DNA from: Phylloscopus collybita
Lineage: Eukaryota > Chordata > Aves > Passeriformes > Phylloscopidae
DNA: 64,000 nt
Direction of reading: 5' to 3'
NCBI GenBank assembly: GCA_027886175.1
Contig: JAJNNQ010000026.1
Span: 31,948,001 to 32,012,000 of the forward strand
A program made the position numbers and the translations under genes. Positions 1 through 12,800 of the stretch are shown in pieces (the first letter of the stretch is position 1; every line of letters begins with the position of its first letter). The notes beneath the pieces are model-generated. The model searched no databases. It saw only the letters and a program-made list of their open reading frames with translations, and was not told where the DNA came from.

Positions 1-463
1 CTTTATTTTTCTCCTAACAAAAGCATTTCATATTTAAGCAGTTCACATGTTAGTAAAACTAATCAACTAACTTAACAGCACTCCAGTAAGGCATTGCTTC
101 TACAAAAAAGGATACAGCAGCTATCTCATACATTACCTGAAGCTCCAAATACTGTCTGACTGACTGTCCTGGTAGGCAACAGAGATTGTAAATGTCCAAA
201 GAAATCAGTGAAGCTTCAGCATATATTTATGCATAACCCAAGGAAGGATGGTGTTAGGACTGAGCGTAACAACTCTGTGTCAGAAGATCATACTGCCCTG
301 CTCTAGAGGGGGACTAGCTCCTGCTCTCTCTGTAATCGTATTACATGGCCATTTTAATGACCTGATTAAACTCTTACAATAAGTTCTGCTCCCATTACTA
401 GCATCTGAAGGCTCTCTCCAGACAAAAATAACCTCAGGTAGTTAGAAATTTAGTCCTTCAGTT

Positions 464-501
464 TCATTTTTCTTCCTCTTTCTTTTTTCTTTCTTTTTTT
501 T
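464..501. repeat. T-rich pyrimidine tract
   Basis: Almost pure C/T run ending in TTTTTTTTAACAG. It resembles a splice acceptor, but no coding sequence follows, so it is treated as simple sequence. Confidence 0.7.
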
Positions 502-1418
502 AACAGTATGTTAAAAAAAACATATGTCCCTTCTAAATCTACTAGGCAAAAAGCACAAGCTGTTTTAAATGCCTCTCCTGAAAGATACTTCCAGTACTTC
601 TGAGCATCCTAGTAATTTGTCTTTGTACCTATTCCAGCTTGAATCCAAAGCTCGTTCATGCTGCATTGGCTGCAGTAGCTGTTTTCAGTGAAAGATTTTT
701 GATCAATATGTCTCACTCTGCAACAAGCAAAAAGCATTATAAATACTGCAATGAAATACTCACTTCATTTATAACTTGGCTTAGAAACATAAAGCCAGAT
801 TATACCAACATTTACACATACAACATTTTCCAAGGATATGAGTAAATGACTTAATGCTTCTGCTAGAAAAATTACAAAAGAGAATTTAAATAAAAATGTC
901 TATTTTTCAATACAGTATAATTTACAGAGAGCACAGAAGTAGATAGATAGAAATTCAGAATTAAATATGAAGTATTATATTTAATAATGCATAATGTTGG
1001 TGGGAATTTCAGTATTTCTAAGCTATAAATTTATTAATGCAATATATCTAGTACAATATTGTGTATTTTTTTTACATTTATATTTTCTGAGGCCATGTTC
1101 ACTTTCACTGTTGTGTTAATTTTGTAGATATGCTTTCCGAGATGCAATGTCTGTGAAAAGAGGGATTTGGCTGAGAAAAAAAAAGTGTACTCATCTTATC
1201 TCTGTAAGCCTAGAAAAGCATTGCATAAGTCCTTTTAGTCCTGAAATAGTGTATGCAGATGCTTTCAGGGACTGGCCAGGAAAAAATTAAGCACTATGAT
1301 CCTGAGCCCTGGGGCTGCTATGTTGGTGAATAATGCAGAGCATACAGCACATTTTGCATCTGACCTTTGTGATTTCTCTCTGTTGCCTCTGTATTTAAAT
1401 ATTTTTTTGTTTGCAAGT

Positions 1419-1463
1419 CTTTTTTCTTCTTCTTCTTCTTTTTTCCTTTTTTTTTCTCTTTTT
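1419..1463. repeat. (CTT)n / T-rich pyrimidine tract
   Basis: Pure pyrimidine run with a short perfect CTT array followed by T-rich sequence. It accounts for the low-complexity tail (SSSSSFF) of an open frame ending here, which is not a gene. Confidence 0.85.
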
Positions 1464-2269
1464 GTTTTATTTAATTAAACCTTAGCACAACTGGCTTTTC
1501 AAAATATGAAAAAAAGCTGTGGTTCAGAACCTGAAATGCAACTCTTTTATTATTCACAATCTCAAATGTTTTTACTAATTCATATTCACAGTCACGGAGT
1601 AGCCATTGTAAATTGCCTGGATGGTTCTAATGGAGCAACTTTCCTTTCACTCCTTAATCTGACTCTCTCCTAAAATAGCAGTGACAGTGTAAGTTCATTT
1701 TCAGAGCATGTGCTTTTAAGGAGCATATCTTGGTTGATTTTTTGACAAACAGTCATCCAGTCACAGCAGGGGGGGATTGAGTGCCTTTAATTCAGGAATT
1801 ATATAATTAATTGAGAAGGCAGGACAGGCCTCCAGAGGAAAGTGAAGATAACCAGTGTTCTGTATTTTACTCAGTGTAGAAATGATTGTGGTACTGTACC
1901 TAAAGCCAAGCAGAAGGTGACAGTGGACACATTGAAGTGTCTGAATTTATGTGAGAGGTGGGGTTTTACAGCTGATACTTTTATCCAGCTGAGATTTGCA
2001 CTATCTTTGGAGGAATCAATACACCCCTGAATGAAAAGAGTAGTTTGGAAAGTATGGATGTGATTTGACTTTGACAGACAACTTTGAAGTTGTGCTTTGT
2101 AGAAGAGTTGTACCCATGAACTGGAAGAGAGACATGCTTGAGGAGTTTTGCAAAGTAAGGAGGAAAAGGATTTTTCCACTTATTTTGAGTCATTCTGAAA
2201 GAAGGGATGCTATAATCATCATGAGAGAGACAGAATATGAGACAGCAAGACTAATTGTGGCTGTAGGGT

Positions 2270-2298
2270 TTATTTTTTTTCTTCTTTCTTTTTTTTCC
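2270..2298. repeat. T-rich pyrimidine tract
   Basis: Short T-rich run with interspersed C; no element body is recognisable next to it. Confidence 0.7.
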
Positions 2299-5023
2299 TA
2301 AAAGCAGGATGCCAGCTCTGCTTAGTTGGTGGAAATGAGCTGTGAATGGAAGACATCAGCTCTGTGCTGAGCCTGAGATAATGCACCCACCTTCCAGCAG
2401 ACAGAATTAGTGTGTCTTTGCTTGTTGCAGCTCTGCAGCACCTGGCTTTTCAGCTGTGAGTTCATCCCAGACTGAGGGCAGAGCCATCTAAACATGTTCT
2501 CCTCAGCCAAGTGAAAAGCCAACTGCTGGGAGAATGAGTTGTGCCTTCTGGTCACTCTGAGAAGGTGTTTCTGTCTATTCCTAGTTATTTCAGGTGCCTT
2601 CAGAAACCAGCTGGTGCAACCCAGTTTGCTCTTTGAGACCTTTGGCATTCGATAAAACTCATTGTGTCCTTCCTTGCCTTTCATTTTCAAGTAATGACAA
2701 AACTAATGACACATGAGGTTAAAACGTGATTTTTCAGATGAAAAGCTCAAAGGGAAATGTACGGGTATATAGCTGTCAAACATACTTACAGATTTATGAA
2801 GATCTGTGGCATCATTCAGTGGAATGTGCTAGACTACGAAGGACAGGAAAGCATATTCAAATAGAAAATGATTCTTTAAGTCTCTTAAACTTTCTAAAAT
2901 CATAATTTTGAAGTCAGGCTGTATCTCTTCAATATTCTATTGCTGTTTCTTAAATTTGTCTTTTGATGTCTAGCCTGCATCAACAGAGAACTCTCCTAGT
3001 ACTTCCAGAACTTCTTACTCATTCTCCATGGTTGGGTAATGCCCTTTCTGCGTCTTGTAGAGAAAGAAATAAATAGCATTTCTCCACTTCATTAACCGAA
3101 AATGTATGCCACATACCCTTTACCTGAACATAGCAGGAAATAACGAACAGGCAGTTTTCTTGTTCAGAAACAGAAGCTTTCCTTTAAAAATCCTAACTCC
3201 AAACAGGATCTTTTTCTTGGCTTCCTCCTGTGAAGACTTTCACAGGATGTGATTTGACTTTGTTAAATCCTATGTCTCTTGCCTCTGTTTTTCTTTTGTT
3301 GGGAGGCAAAAAGACCTCTAGGTGCAGCCAAATGGGTACTGGGTTCTACGTTATGTTCCGGCTTGCGGGTAAAACCACCACACTGGATTGTTTCATTTTT
3401 CCATTCAGGAGTCTTGTATACCTGCTGCTTTTAACCTCTCGTTAGGCAATGTGGTAGTGACCTGTTTTCTCATGTAGCCCAGATGGGTGATGTGCAGCAA
3501 GACCAGCAGATCTGGCAGCCACTGATGAAAGATAGAGGCACTGGCAGATGTAACCTGGCACCAGCACAGACTGTGTTTTGCCGAACAACTCTCTGAGCTG
3601 TTCCACCAAGGTTGGTTGGCAGAACTGCTGGTGGAACATGTATGTCAGCATTTGGGTCTCCACCTCGCTCCCAAGGCTACCTCAGAGGCTGTGCCAGGCT
3701 GCTCCTGTGGACACCAAGCAGCCTGCAAAAAAACAGACAGTGGTCAGCAAAACAGCACTGCACAGCCTTCTGGCTGTGCCTGATCAATGTCTCATGATTT
3801 TTAATTTGTCAGAAACCAGAGTTTATCAGGCAACAGTGAAGTAGCTGCAGCTATCTCCTGAAAACCCCAAAAATATGTGAAAAAATCTGGTGCTGTGCTC
3901 TAAAACCACCATTATCCAGTATACAGAACACAGTCACACATTTCCTAATCCACTAGGAGTAGAAAATGAGCAATGAAGATCTTAAAGGCCTTCAGTTTGC
4001 CTATACAAACCTAAATAAACAAGGTACCAAAAAAGAGAAATCTATCATTTTCTGCCTTTGTTACTGGATTTTGTGTACCCTTTCCTTCTAGACCTCTAAT
4101 TCTTTCCCCTGAAAATGAAAACTGAAATTCTGTGAGCAGGGAACAGAAGGATTCTGTTTCCAAGTCACCTGTTTCTTTATGAACACACTTGGGAAATACA
4201 TAAAAAGATTCCCCCAAGATTATGTTTACAGATGTGTTCTACCCATCTGGATAGAAGAAAATGAATGGAAATAAGAGAAATAAAATACAAAGTAGTCTAC
4301 CTGAAAACAGCAAGAAAAAAATCCCCATCTATTTAGATGAGAACTGTAATGAGCTATACTGGAGACGCTGAAAGAGTCTGATGTGCTTAAACCATTTGTC
4401 AATCATGTTGACCACAAGTATTGCAAAGTATTGCAAACCCTAATGTGAAACCAGAATGGTTTGATCTTTCAGTGCAGAAGACCAAGTCTAAATTAAAACA
4501 CCTGCATGCTGTGCTTAGATTCAAAAAGTGATAGAAACAGTGGGTGGCTCAAAAGATACAGGACAGGTTGATTACAAAGCTAGTCAGCAGTCACAGGCCT
4601 CATGTGCTGGCAAATGTGATGATTTATTTCATCCTGGGCTTCTTTTGTGCACTGACCTTGTGCTCTGGCCTGAAAGTAAAAGATTCTCAAAACTGTACTT
4701 TTAAGTTTCTTTACAGTGTGTTTCTTAGTAGTGCATTTCAGGGGTGGGGGTGTTATAAAGCAAAGGAAAATCCTTCAGAGTTAAGATTAATACATGGCAC
4801 TTCCTAGCAATGCATCCCCCTAAGTCCTGTGGTCACAAATTAAAATAAACCTTAAAAGTTAAAGCAACCCATAACAACACACATGCCAAAGAATTCCTTT
4901 GGCTCTCAGGCAATCTCAGGGAACCCTACCTCTTGATCTAGTGTTGGAATGGCTGGGTCTAGCAGGCAGCCTGTCCTCTTCTCCCTCCCACCCTCCTGGG
5001 ACTGTTTATAATGCAGCCTCATG

Positions 5024-5115
5024 TTCCTTTTTTTTTCTTTTTTTCTTTTTTCCTTTTTTTTTTCTTTTTTTTCCTTTTTTTTCCCTTCTTTTTCTTTCTT
5101 TTTTTTTTTTTCCCC
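5024..5115. repeat. 92-nt pure pyrimidine tract
   Basis: Uninterrupted C/T run, mainly T with single or paired C, ending in TCCCC. The complement is a pure purine strand. It could be the reverse-complemented A-rich tail of an unrecognised retroposon, or an expanded microsatellite. Confidence 0.92.
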
Positions 5116-6135
5116 AAAAACATGTTATGTAATAGCATGCAGAATATTGTGTAATAATAGCAATAATATTTACTGGCTTTACATTAATTTCAGAAAATGG
5201 ATATCATCACAGCTTTTTAGCCTCTTAAATATTTCCTTACTGTTATTCTCAATATGGCTTCAATAAGATAAGAAGAATCTGGACCTCCTTAAAGTTACAA
5301 ATATTTCAATTGCATGTGCTGGTCTAGAACAAGGACTCTGAACTTCACAGGCAAAGCCACTGCATTTCTGCATTCCTATCAGTACTTGCTTAATTTGAAA
5401 AAACAGCTTTTTCTGCTTTCTGCACAAAGGAAATTTGGCAGATCTCAGTTTGTTAACCTCTCCTTTCTACTCCTTGTCCAGAGACTCTACCATTCTGTGT
5501 GATAGAAGATGATAGCAGCACTTGGTCAAATGTATTCTCACTGTCGGAATGAAAGAAGAGCAACTCCTAAGCGCAGAACTAAGAACAAAACCAACAGGTT
5601 TTGGACTTTAATTCTGCCAGCTGTCTGAAGTTGGGCTTAGAAAGTCCAGGGTCATTGGACTATCCAGATTACATTTATTTGCCATGATATTCTCCTGAAA
5701 GTGGTGTTTAATTTCTCTTCCAGCACAGCAGGATGCTACAGTTGCTGATCTGCATTTCCACAGACACAGAAGAATCAGATCTCCTGTCTGTGGCAAACAT
5801 GATTCATCTCATTTGTCACCCTCCCTTGTGTCTGAGGAGACGATGGCAGAAAGACTGAAACCCCACATGCGAGTGGATTAGAGGCTTTGTGGGCAGTGGA
5901 CAGTGGACTCTTGGGACCCTGTGCCCTAGGGAGAGATTCTCAGTTGCCCTCATGCCTCTCTCACTGGGTGCTGGCCGCAGGACCAGGTGACCCCAGCAGA
6001 GGCAGGCAATGGTGAATGCAGTCTGCCAAAACAGCAGCAGCAAGGAATGGTTGACAAGAGGATTTCTTTGCCACTGAACATTTCTAGCATGAAAACACCC
6101 TTTGACAGAATGGGATTCAGAGAGATACTGGGGAG

Positions 6136-6168
6136 AAAAAGAAAAAAAAAAAAAAAAAAAAAAAAAAA
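6136..6168 (+). repeat. Poly(A) run with 27 uninterrupted A
   Basis: AAAAAG followed by 27 A. It may be the tail of a retroposed copy on the + strand, but the sequence upstream (about 5810-6135) is not a family I recognise. Confidence 0.85.
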
Positions 6169-9100
6169 GCAGGCAAGCATCTTTCCTTCCTTGTTAGCCA
6201 TTTTACATATAAGTGGCTGGAGGTCTCTCTGTGCATATGAGGGAGAGATGTGCCAAGGAAACACATGTACAGTGTGGTGCTGGAGGAGGCATTGCAGCCC
6301 CTAGGACAGGGCTCAAGGAACATGGGAAGGACAGCAGAAGACTGGAGACAAGTGAGCCAAGGGGTAGTAATCCCCATCATGGCCAGAGGTCAACGAGCGC
6401 TGTTAATGGAAATTTTTCGTGCTCTGCTTACCAGAGAGGCATCTCAAGAGTTTTCTTCAGACTCCTTCATGCATCTTAGGGCAGTGCAGTAATAAAACAA
6501 GATGGCCACAGTGCCATTGTTCAGACTGCAGAGGAGCAGAACCTGTCCTTTCATAACAGACTTGCTGATTGTGGAAGGATATAATTGGTAAATGACAGCT
6601 GAGAGAGGGTTAATTAATCAGCTGCTGTGGTGCAGCAGCATTCCCACAGGTCCCTGCAGCCTGAGCACCATGTGCCTTTTCTGCTGGGAAACTCCATCAC
6701 TGTCAAACCCCTCAGTAACTTACATAAAATGAAAACAGAACAAATGGAGTTTCTCATAATTAGCTATATCATCTCTCTTAAATCATACCAGAATCTGTTG
6801 GCCAGTGTTGCTTTTGCAATCACTCTTTCTGAGTGAAATAAGAATTACACTGTGCTGCAAAAAAATAGGTATGAAGGTGGTAAGAGTAACATTTCAGCCC
6901 ACACTTGCCTGGTTGCTTGGGTTTCCACCTCTTTATTTGTTCTTCATGTCACCAGCAGTGCAACATGCAGGTCAGTTGTAAAATACTGCAATTTTCATTC
7001 AGCATGCCCAGTGAAAACAGGTGAAGTTTAAATATGTGTTTAGAAGAGCAAATTCAATGTTTCAGATTCAGGCTGGATATATTATCTTTTCCTGAGCAGT
7101 TAAAATGATGCCTGTAATCCTTCAGTCATTTTCCAAAGCACCACCAGCAGTGTTTAAATTTGTCTGACATGGTTCTATTACTTTTCATTTTTTTTTTCCT
7201 TCATACTGATAATTTTTATAAAAGAATCCAACCAATGCTATATGCTTTCTCCCCCATTTTCACAGTTACCAATTGCATTTTCATTTTGTCTTTATTAATA
7301 TGATTTGGACAGATTCAAAAAGATACTTTGATCCATAAACTGATTTATTCACCTAAACTCCCAAGTCATCTTGAATACCAGCCTCAGCTTCAGATGACTC
7401 ACCCTGTTTGTTTCCATTGAGAGCTCCATGAGATTAGTTGAGGCTTAAAAATTTAACTTCTGGATGCCTAAATCAAAGTAAATGAACCCCACTCATGGGA
7501 CACAAATAATTGCTCATTTGTCCTATAACTGTCTTTTCAAACTGGGACCTTTGTCTCAGATCCAGCACATCAGCAAAGACCTGGGGTTGAACATAGGCTT
7601 GGGAGGGAGATTATGATGTCTTTGAAGAACCTGAGTAGTTTTCTCTTTGCACACTTTAACTCAAAACCCCTAATATTTAGATGGAAAACCTAGCACAATG
7701 AGCTAAGTCTGTTAGGAGCTGAAGCTTTGCTGAGTTTCTCTGGTGCACACATTCTTTATTTAGGAAGTATTTTTTATTTTTCCCTTTTTCCAATTTAGGA
7801 GGAAGGGAAGAAAGAACAAGAAATGTATTTTTTTCATAATTTAATATCAGTAATAGCATTTGAGGATGTTCATACAATGATAAAAATATCCTCATCTTTG
7901 TCTTAAATCTGTGGAGATAGTCTGCCACAAACAGGGTTATTGTTCAGTTTTATTTTATGTTCATTTGTACTGGTGTTGAAAATGAGCAACAAGGGAGACC
8001 ACAGGTGCTAAAGCCATAAAGAACTGGAAAACAAATAAAATGCTTCATTTTCAGCCAGAGGCAGGTTACAGTATTTCCTGGGAAAAAGCTTTTAATAGAA
8101 CAAAATTTTGTGGTAAACTCATGGTGACATTGGGCAGAATTGACTATATTTGATTGATTTAATCAGCATTTTTTTTGATTATCTGAGATATGGCTACCAT
8201 GTAATGAAAATTTTGCAACAGTCAAAGTCTGTGCACAGGGTTATTTCTTCATGCATAAATCTGAGCACATAAAGGGGGTTGGAGAAGTGCTTTAAATTGC
8301 CAGGGATGATCTGGATGATAAAACTTAAGTGCAAAATGAATATTAATTTTTAGTGCAGTAAAATTAGCTGACTCTGAAGACTGCAGGTACTTAACCTTTT
8401 TGGGAGTACAATTATCTGTTTTAAGCTGAATTATAAAATTATTCTACTCTTTCGATTGTATGTATGTTTGGAGCTTTGTTAGTCCATTCTGGTTTGGATG
8501 CCGTGCAAGTGCTCGTGGGAGATGGGGAGTTCTGGGTAGAGGATCTGGAGCAGTGGAGCAGCTTTTACAGGGAATGCCCTGGCTGCACTTAGTCATGACA
8601 TCTTGACATGTCCACTTTAGTACCAGTGACATCTTCAGCCTGGAGTGAGTTCCTCTGAAGTGAGCGTATACCTGGTGTTTGCTTTGGGGCTCTAGGAAAA
8701 ACAACGTGAAATTCTGAACATTAGACTTCCTGGAAGAAAGCCCTTGCCATCCTTCAGGCTGCTTTCTTTGTGATTCTAGGATTTGCATGTACCTTTGAAA
8801 GGAGTCAATCTGCCTTCCAGTGAGGATGTATCTGTTCTCAGGTAAACAATGTATTCTAAAAATTTGCAGTGAAGAACACCGAAGTTTCCACTGAGTCACA
8901 GATGAGGTTACTCCAGCCAAAAGCTACAATCATCACCCCAGCCAAGTTATCTCAAGATAAACAAACAGAACTAATTTTGACTTCCTTTACTTTTCCTTTA
9001 CAAGTGATAGTGTTTTTAAGTACTCTCTCATGATACAAAGTTCAAGTCAGATCCTGACTGCATTGCCAAGGAGCTGCTGTTACCTGAATTGTGCATGGTC

Positions 9101-9369
9101 TGAGTACTCTGCACATTCCACGAAAATGAGTCTTCAGTAGAGTTCTATTAGAATAGCTATAATCACTAGTCATTAAAAAATCATGTATTTTACTCAGATT
9201 TATTTACAGCTTATAATAGACTAATGTCCTTACAGATTTCCATTATGAGAAGATTAAAAATGTGTTCTTCGTCTTTGCAGAGCAAATCCCCATCATAGCT
9301 GAGATGACCGAGAATCCATTTGCAAGCTATTTTATTTGCAGTTAGTAAATCTGTCAGACATAAAATCAT

Positions 9370-9864
9370 GATAGTTCCCCAGCACAGGAAGGACGTGGAC
9401 CTGTTGAAGCAAGTCCAGAGGGCCACTGAGTTGTTTAGAGGGGTGAAGCACCTCTCCCTTGAAGAAGAGCTGAGAGAATTGGGATTGTTCAGCCTGGAAA
9501 AGAAGTTTAGGGTTGATATAATTGTGGCCTTCCAGTACCTGAAGGGAACCTACAATAAAGATGGAGAGGGTCTTTTTAGAAGAGCATGGAGTGACAGGGT
9601 AAGGGGGAATAGATTCAAACTGTTAGTAGGTTTAGATTAGATATAAGAAAAAAATTCTTTACTGCGATGGTGGTGTGGCACTGGATCAGGTTGCCTCAAG
9701 AAGTTGTGGATGCCCCATCAAAGTGTTCAAAGCCAGTTTGGATGGAGCTCTGAGGAACCTGGTCTAATGGAAAGAACCCCTACCCATGGCAGGGGGGTTG
9801 GAACTAGATGGTTGGATCTTTAAGGTCCCTTCCAACCCAAACCATTCTATGATTTACTCTATGA
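9370..9864 (+). mobile_element. CR1 LINE, 3' end with ORF2 C-terminus
   Basis: 5'-truncated CR1 retrotransposon in the sense orientation of the host gene. The reading from about 9390 carries degraded ORF2 C-terminal signatures (LGLFSLEKKF, FQYLKGTYNKDGEGLF, DRVRGNRFKLL), and the nucleotide sequence continues to GTTGTGGATGCCCCATC. The 3' end has the usual TCCCTTCCAACCCAAACC followed by imperfect ATTCTATGA/CTCTATGAT repeats, the CR1 3' hallmark. Stops interrupt the frame near 9640, so it is inactive. CR1 normally lacks a poly(A) tail, consistent with what is seen. Confidence 0.92.
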
Positions 9865-12800
9865 TATGTGTAATATGTGTCTTTGTGAGAAATCATTGAA
9901 GAACTTGCAATTTCATTAATATTTATTTGTGTAAATGAATATAGTGTGAATAATTAGATTTTTTAGATAGTAGAGGAACAAGTAATTGTGCCAATGAAAA
10001 GTGTGTTTGGATTCTGTATCATTATGGAAAACCTAATTCTACAAGTAAAGAAAAAGTGAAACTTGGAAAATCATGTGTGACTGTGACACGGGAGAAGGAG
10101 TCCGTAATTTGCAATTCAGTAAAATTCTGGCTCAGAAAAAGGATATGTTTATGAAGAAGAGTGGCACACTGGTTGATTTTTCAGTTAGTTTATTTATCTT
10201 TAATTCAAAATAATTTTTCACAAGATAATGTATTTTTTTAAGTCAGCTCAGATATTGAAATATTTTCATCTGTGTAAATGCCATTAGAGATACAGTGTTT
10301 GACAATTACTTACGAACTTCCTTTCCCTCTTCCACTCCCCAGAGTTCAGTTTGTCTCTGCCATTGTGGCTTCCCTCCACTGATGTGGTTTCCATATCACT
10401 GCATAAGAATCAAGGGGATACAAGAAAATAGTGGTCTCTTCTAAATTTGTGGTAGGATACTCAAATCCATTTACTGCTTTTGTTTGCAATGTTGTGGTTA
10501 ATCAAGGGACAGCCTTTAGGAAATCATTATTGACAATCAGCCAGGAAAATGAACTTCATAATACAGTTTATCAGACAGGTCTTTAAACTGCTGGAAGCCA
10601 AACCATCCCCATTACTCTGCCTGGGCCAATATGGCAATCAGGGAGAAGTCACTTACCTTATATCCACTGTACTTAGGGAAATACGCAGATTCCATTGCAT
10701 TTCAGGTGCAAAACATTGACGTGGAATCCTACACAGCGGTGGAGACTTGTTAGAAAAAGCAATGAGGAGTTAAATGGGATCATCAGTTTGAGCTTTTAAA
10801 CCTTGCACTTGCAGGAGCTTCCCAGTTGGATTTGAAAGGGTTCATCAGAGAGTAACAACATTATCCTTCAAAAAGTCCTGATGCGTGGAAGGAGTGGAGG
10901 AGGCTGCCACCACAGGAGGTGAGGAGGTGAAGGCAGGCAGCAGTTCTCCACCCATCTTGCAGCAGGCATGATTCCTGACTTTGCAGCTGAAAGTGGCAGT
11001 AAATTGCTCTCCCCTGCATTCTTTCAGCTCTGATTGTAATGAGCAATCAGAGTGGCTGAAGTGTTGCCTTGCTTTCTAGATGAAGCACCTGTAATACTCT
11101 TTTGAGCTCATTTGAATGCTAATTAGTAATAGGATCTTTAATATCAGAAGTGGGCTCCATACTTGACATATAACCACCTTAAGCATACACATCTATGTAA
11201 TAGGTGATAACAGATATATCAGCAAGCAACTGCAACTGTCATAGAACAAAAAGATAATAAATAGATTTATATGTTGGGGTTTTTCTCTATGTATGCAACA
11301 CATCATGCCCCACGTTCATGGTTTCACAGTTCCAAATGAGACAGGAAAATTTAAGAATGTGCTCAGTCTGCAACTCCTGAAAGTTACAGGTTGAAAAGAT
11401 TGGGTAAGAGCATAAGAACTAGTGAAAACTGAAAAGCTTTCCAAGAATTAATTGTTTAAGGACATCCTGAACTGCAGGAATCTCAAGATTACCATGACTT
11501 TGGTATTTAGCGTCTCCTATGAAAATATTTCCGTATTTGTAATAATTCTTCTTTATCTGTTTTGTTTAGAAACATTTTTGAATTATGGGCATCAAAATGG
11601 TCTAGTAGAGCTTTTGCAGTTTCATTTATCTTCCTTTCTTAAAAATTGCCTAATAGAAAATACTCTAGTAATTGATACTGAACACTGAGCAAATTCTTTC
11701 TTTAGATTTGAATGTCATGCCTTCAAGATCTTTCTCCTGAAATAACATTATCTAGAGTCTGTGCACACAGAAGGAGGTGGTCTTTATCACTGGAGAATTT
11801 TTATTACTGTTCAACTCATTTTCTGGATCACTTATGAATAGTTTAACAGAACACGTTCCCAAATGGTTCTTGTGGGATTCATCTAGGAACTTCTCTAAAA
11901 TGAACACCTATTTCCTGACTTCCATAATGCATAACTTGATGAGCTCTCCAACTGCTACCTCATTAAGGAAAAGGGCAGCAGCGCCGCTTTTGTATTCAAT
12001 AGGAATGTATTTGGAACATCTGTCTTACTTAGTCCGTTGTTCCTTTATGAATCCCAGAGAAGCTTAAGCCTGGAAGAATTATTAGGTCTCCTTCACTGTC
12101 ATGTGGTGCTGCTGCCCAGATACTTCTGTCTGAGGAGTTTTACTGTGGACAGTTCTGGCATCTGTAGATTTCAGGGATGGGAAGCCACTGAACAGGAAAT
12201 TACATGGCCACAATTTGGTCTTCAGGATCAAAATCATGCCTAGATCCTGGGAGTTTGAGTTCCTTTGCAGCTATAAGGTAAGTGAGTAGGTTACACAGAT
12301 TGGGAATGGCTTGGAGGTCTCTTTATGTAGGTACCTGCAATAGCAATTAGGCTTTGAAGGAATACCTACATGCATCAGTGGATCTGTTCTCTAGGCCTGT
12401 ATAGAGGAAGCATCCTTCATCAAGCGAGTGGTTAAGCTAGTACTTGCTTTCAAGTTTGTACTTGGAGCCTTCATCATGAAATTGGGTTTAAATATAAATA
12501 AATTAATTACCAAAGACAAGCTTCAGGCTACTTTATAGTCAAAGTTAAGTGTACACATTAGACCGCTTCTGCTGGATTGTTTCAAAATACAAGTATTTTG
12601 TTCTTTTTATGCATAAAATAGCTCAGACATGGATTTTTCCCTCCAGAATTTTCTCCATGGTAGAAATATTCTTTCTACTATTTCCTGCAGGTGACTAAAA
12701 CTTGTCTTTAAAGCACTCGACTACAACTGGAATTTACTTTTATTTCAGTTCAATAGCGTGTAGCAAAATATTTCATTCAGAGCCTGGAGAACTGCAAAAC

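Larger units (their letters stand above)
1..9369. other. AT-rich intronic sequence, no gene seen
   Basis: No recognisable gene or mobile element was seen apart from the simple repeats listed. Two patches look richer in G+C than their surroundings (about 3440-3740 and 5810-6010), but neither shows a family I can name. Open frames here are short and shadow T-rich tracts or occur by chance. The longest is an ATG-started 158-codon minus-strand frame at 8444-8920, which shows no motif I recognise. Confidence 0.6.

Noticed and set aside
464..505. Pyrimidine tract plus AACAG as another exon acceptor
   Set aside because: No conserved reading follows, and no KHDRBS2 exon sequence is nearby.
4899..5266. 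Phe/Ser/Leu-rich open frames resembling membrane segments
   Set aside because: They are produced by the 92-nt pyrimidine tract, not by a membrane protein.
9320..9640. 106-codon + strand open frame
   Set aside because: From about 9370 this is the degraded C-terminus of CR1 ORF2, recorded as a mobile element rather than a host gene.
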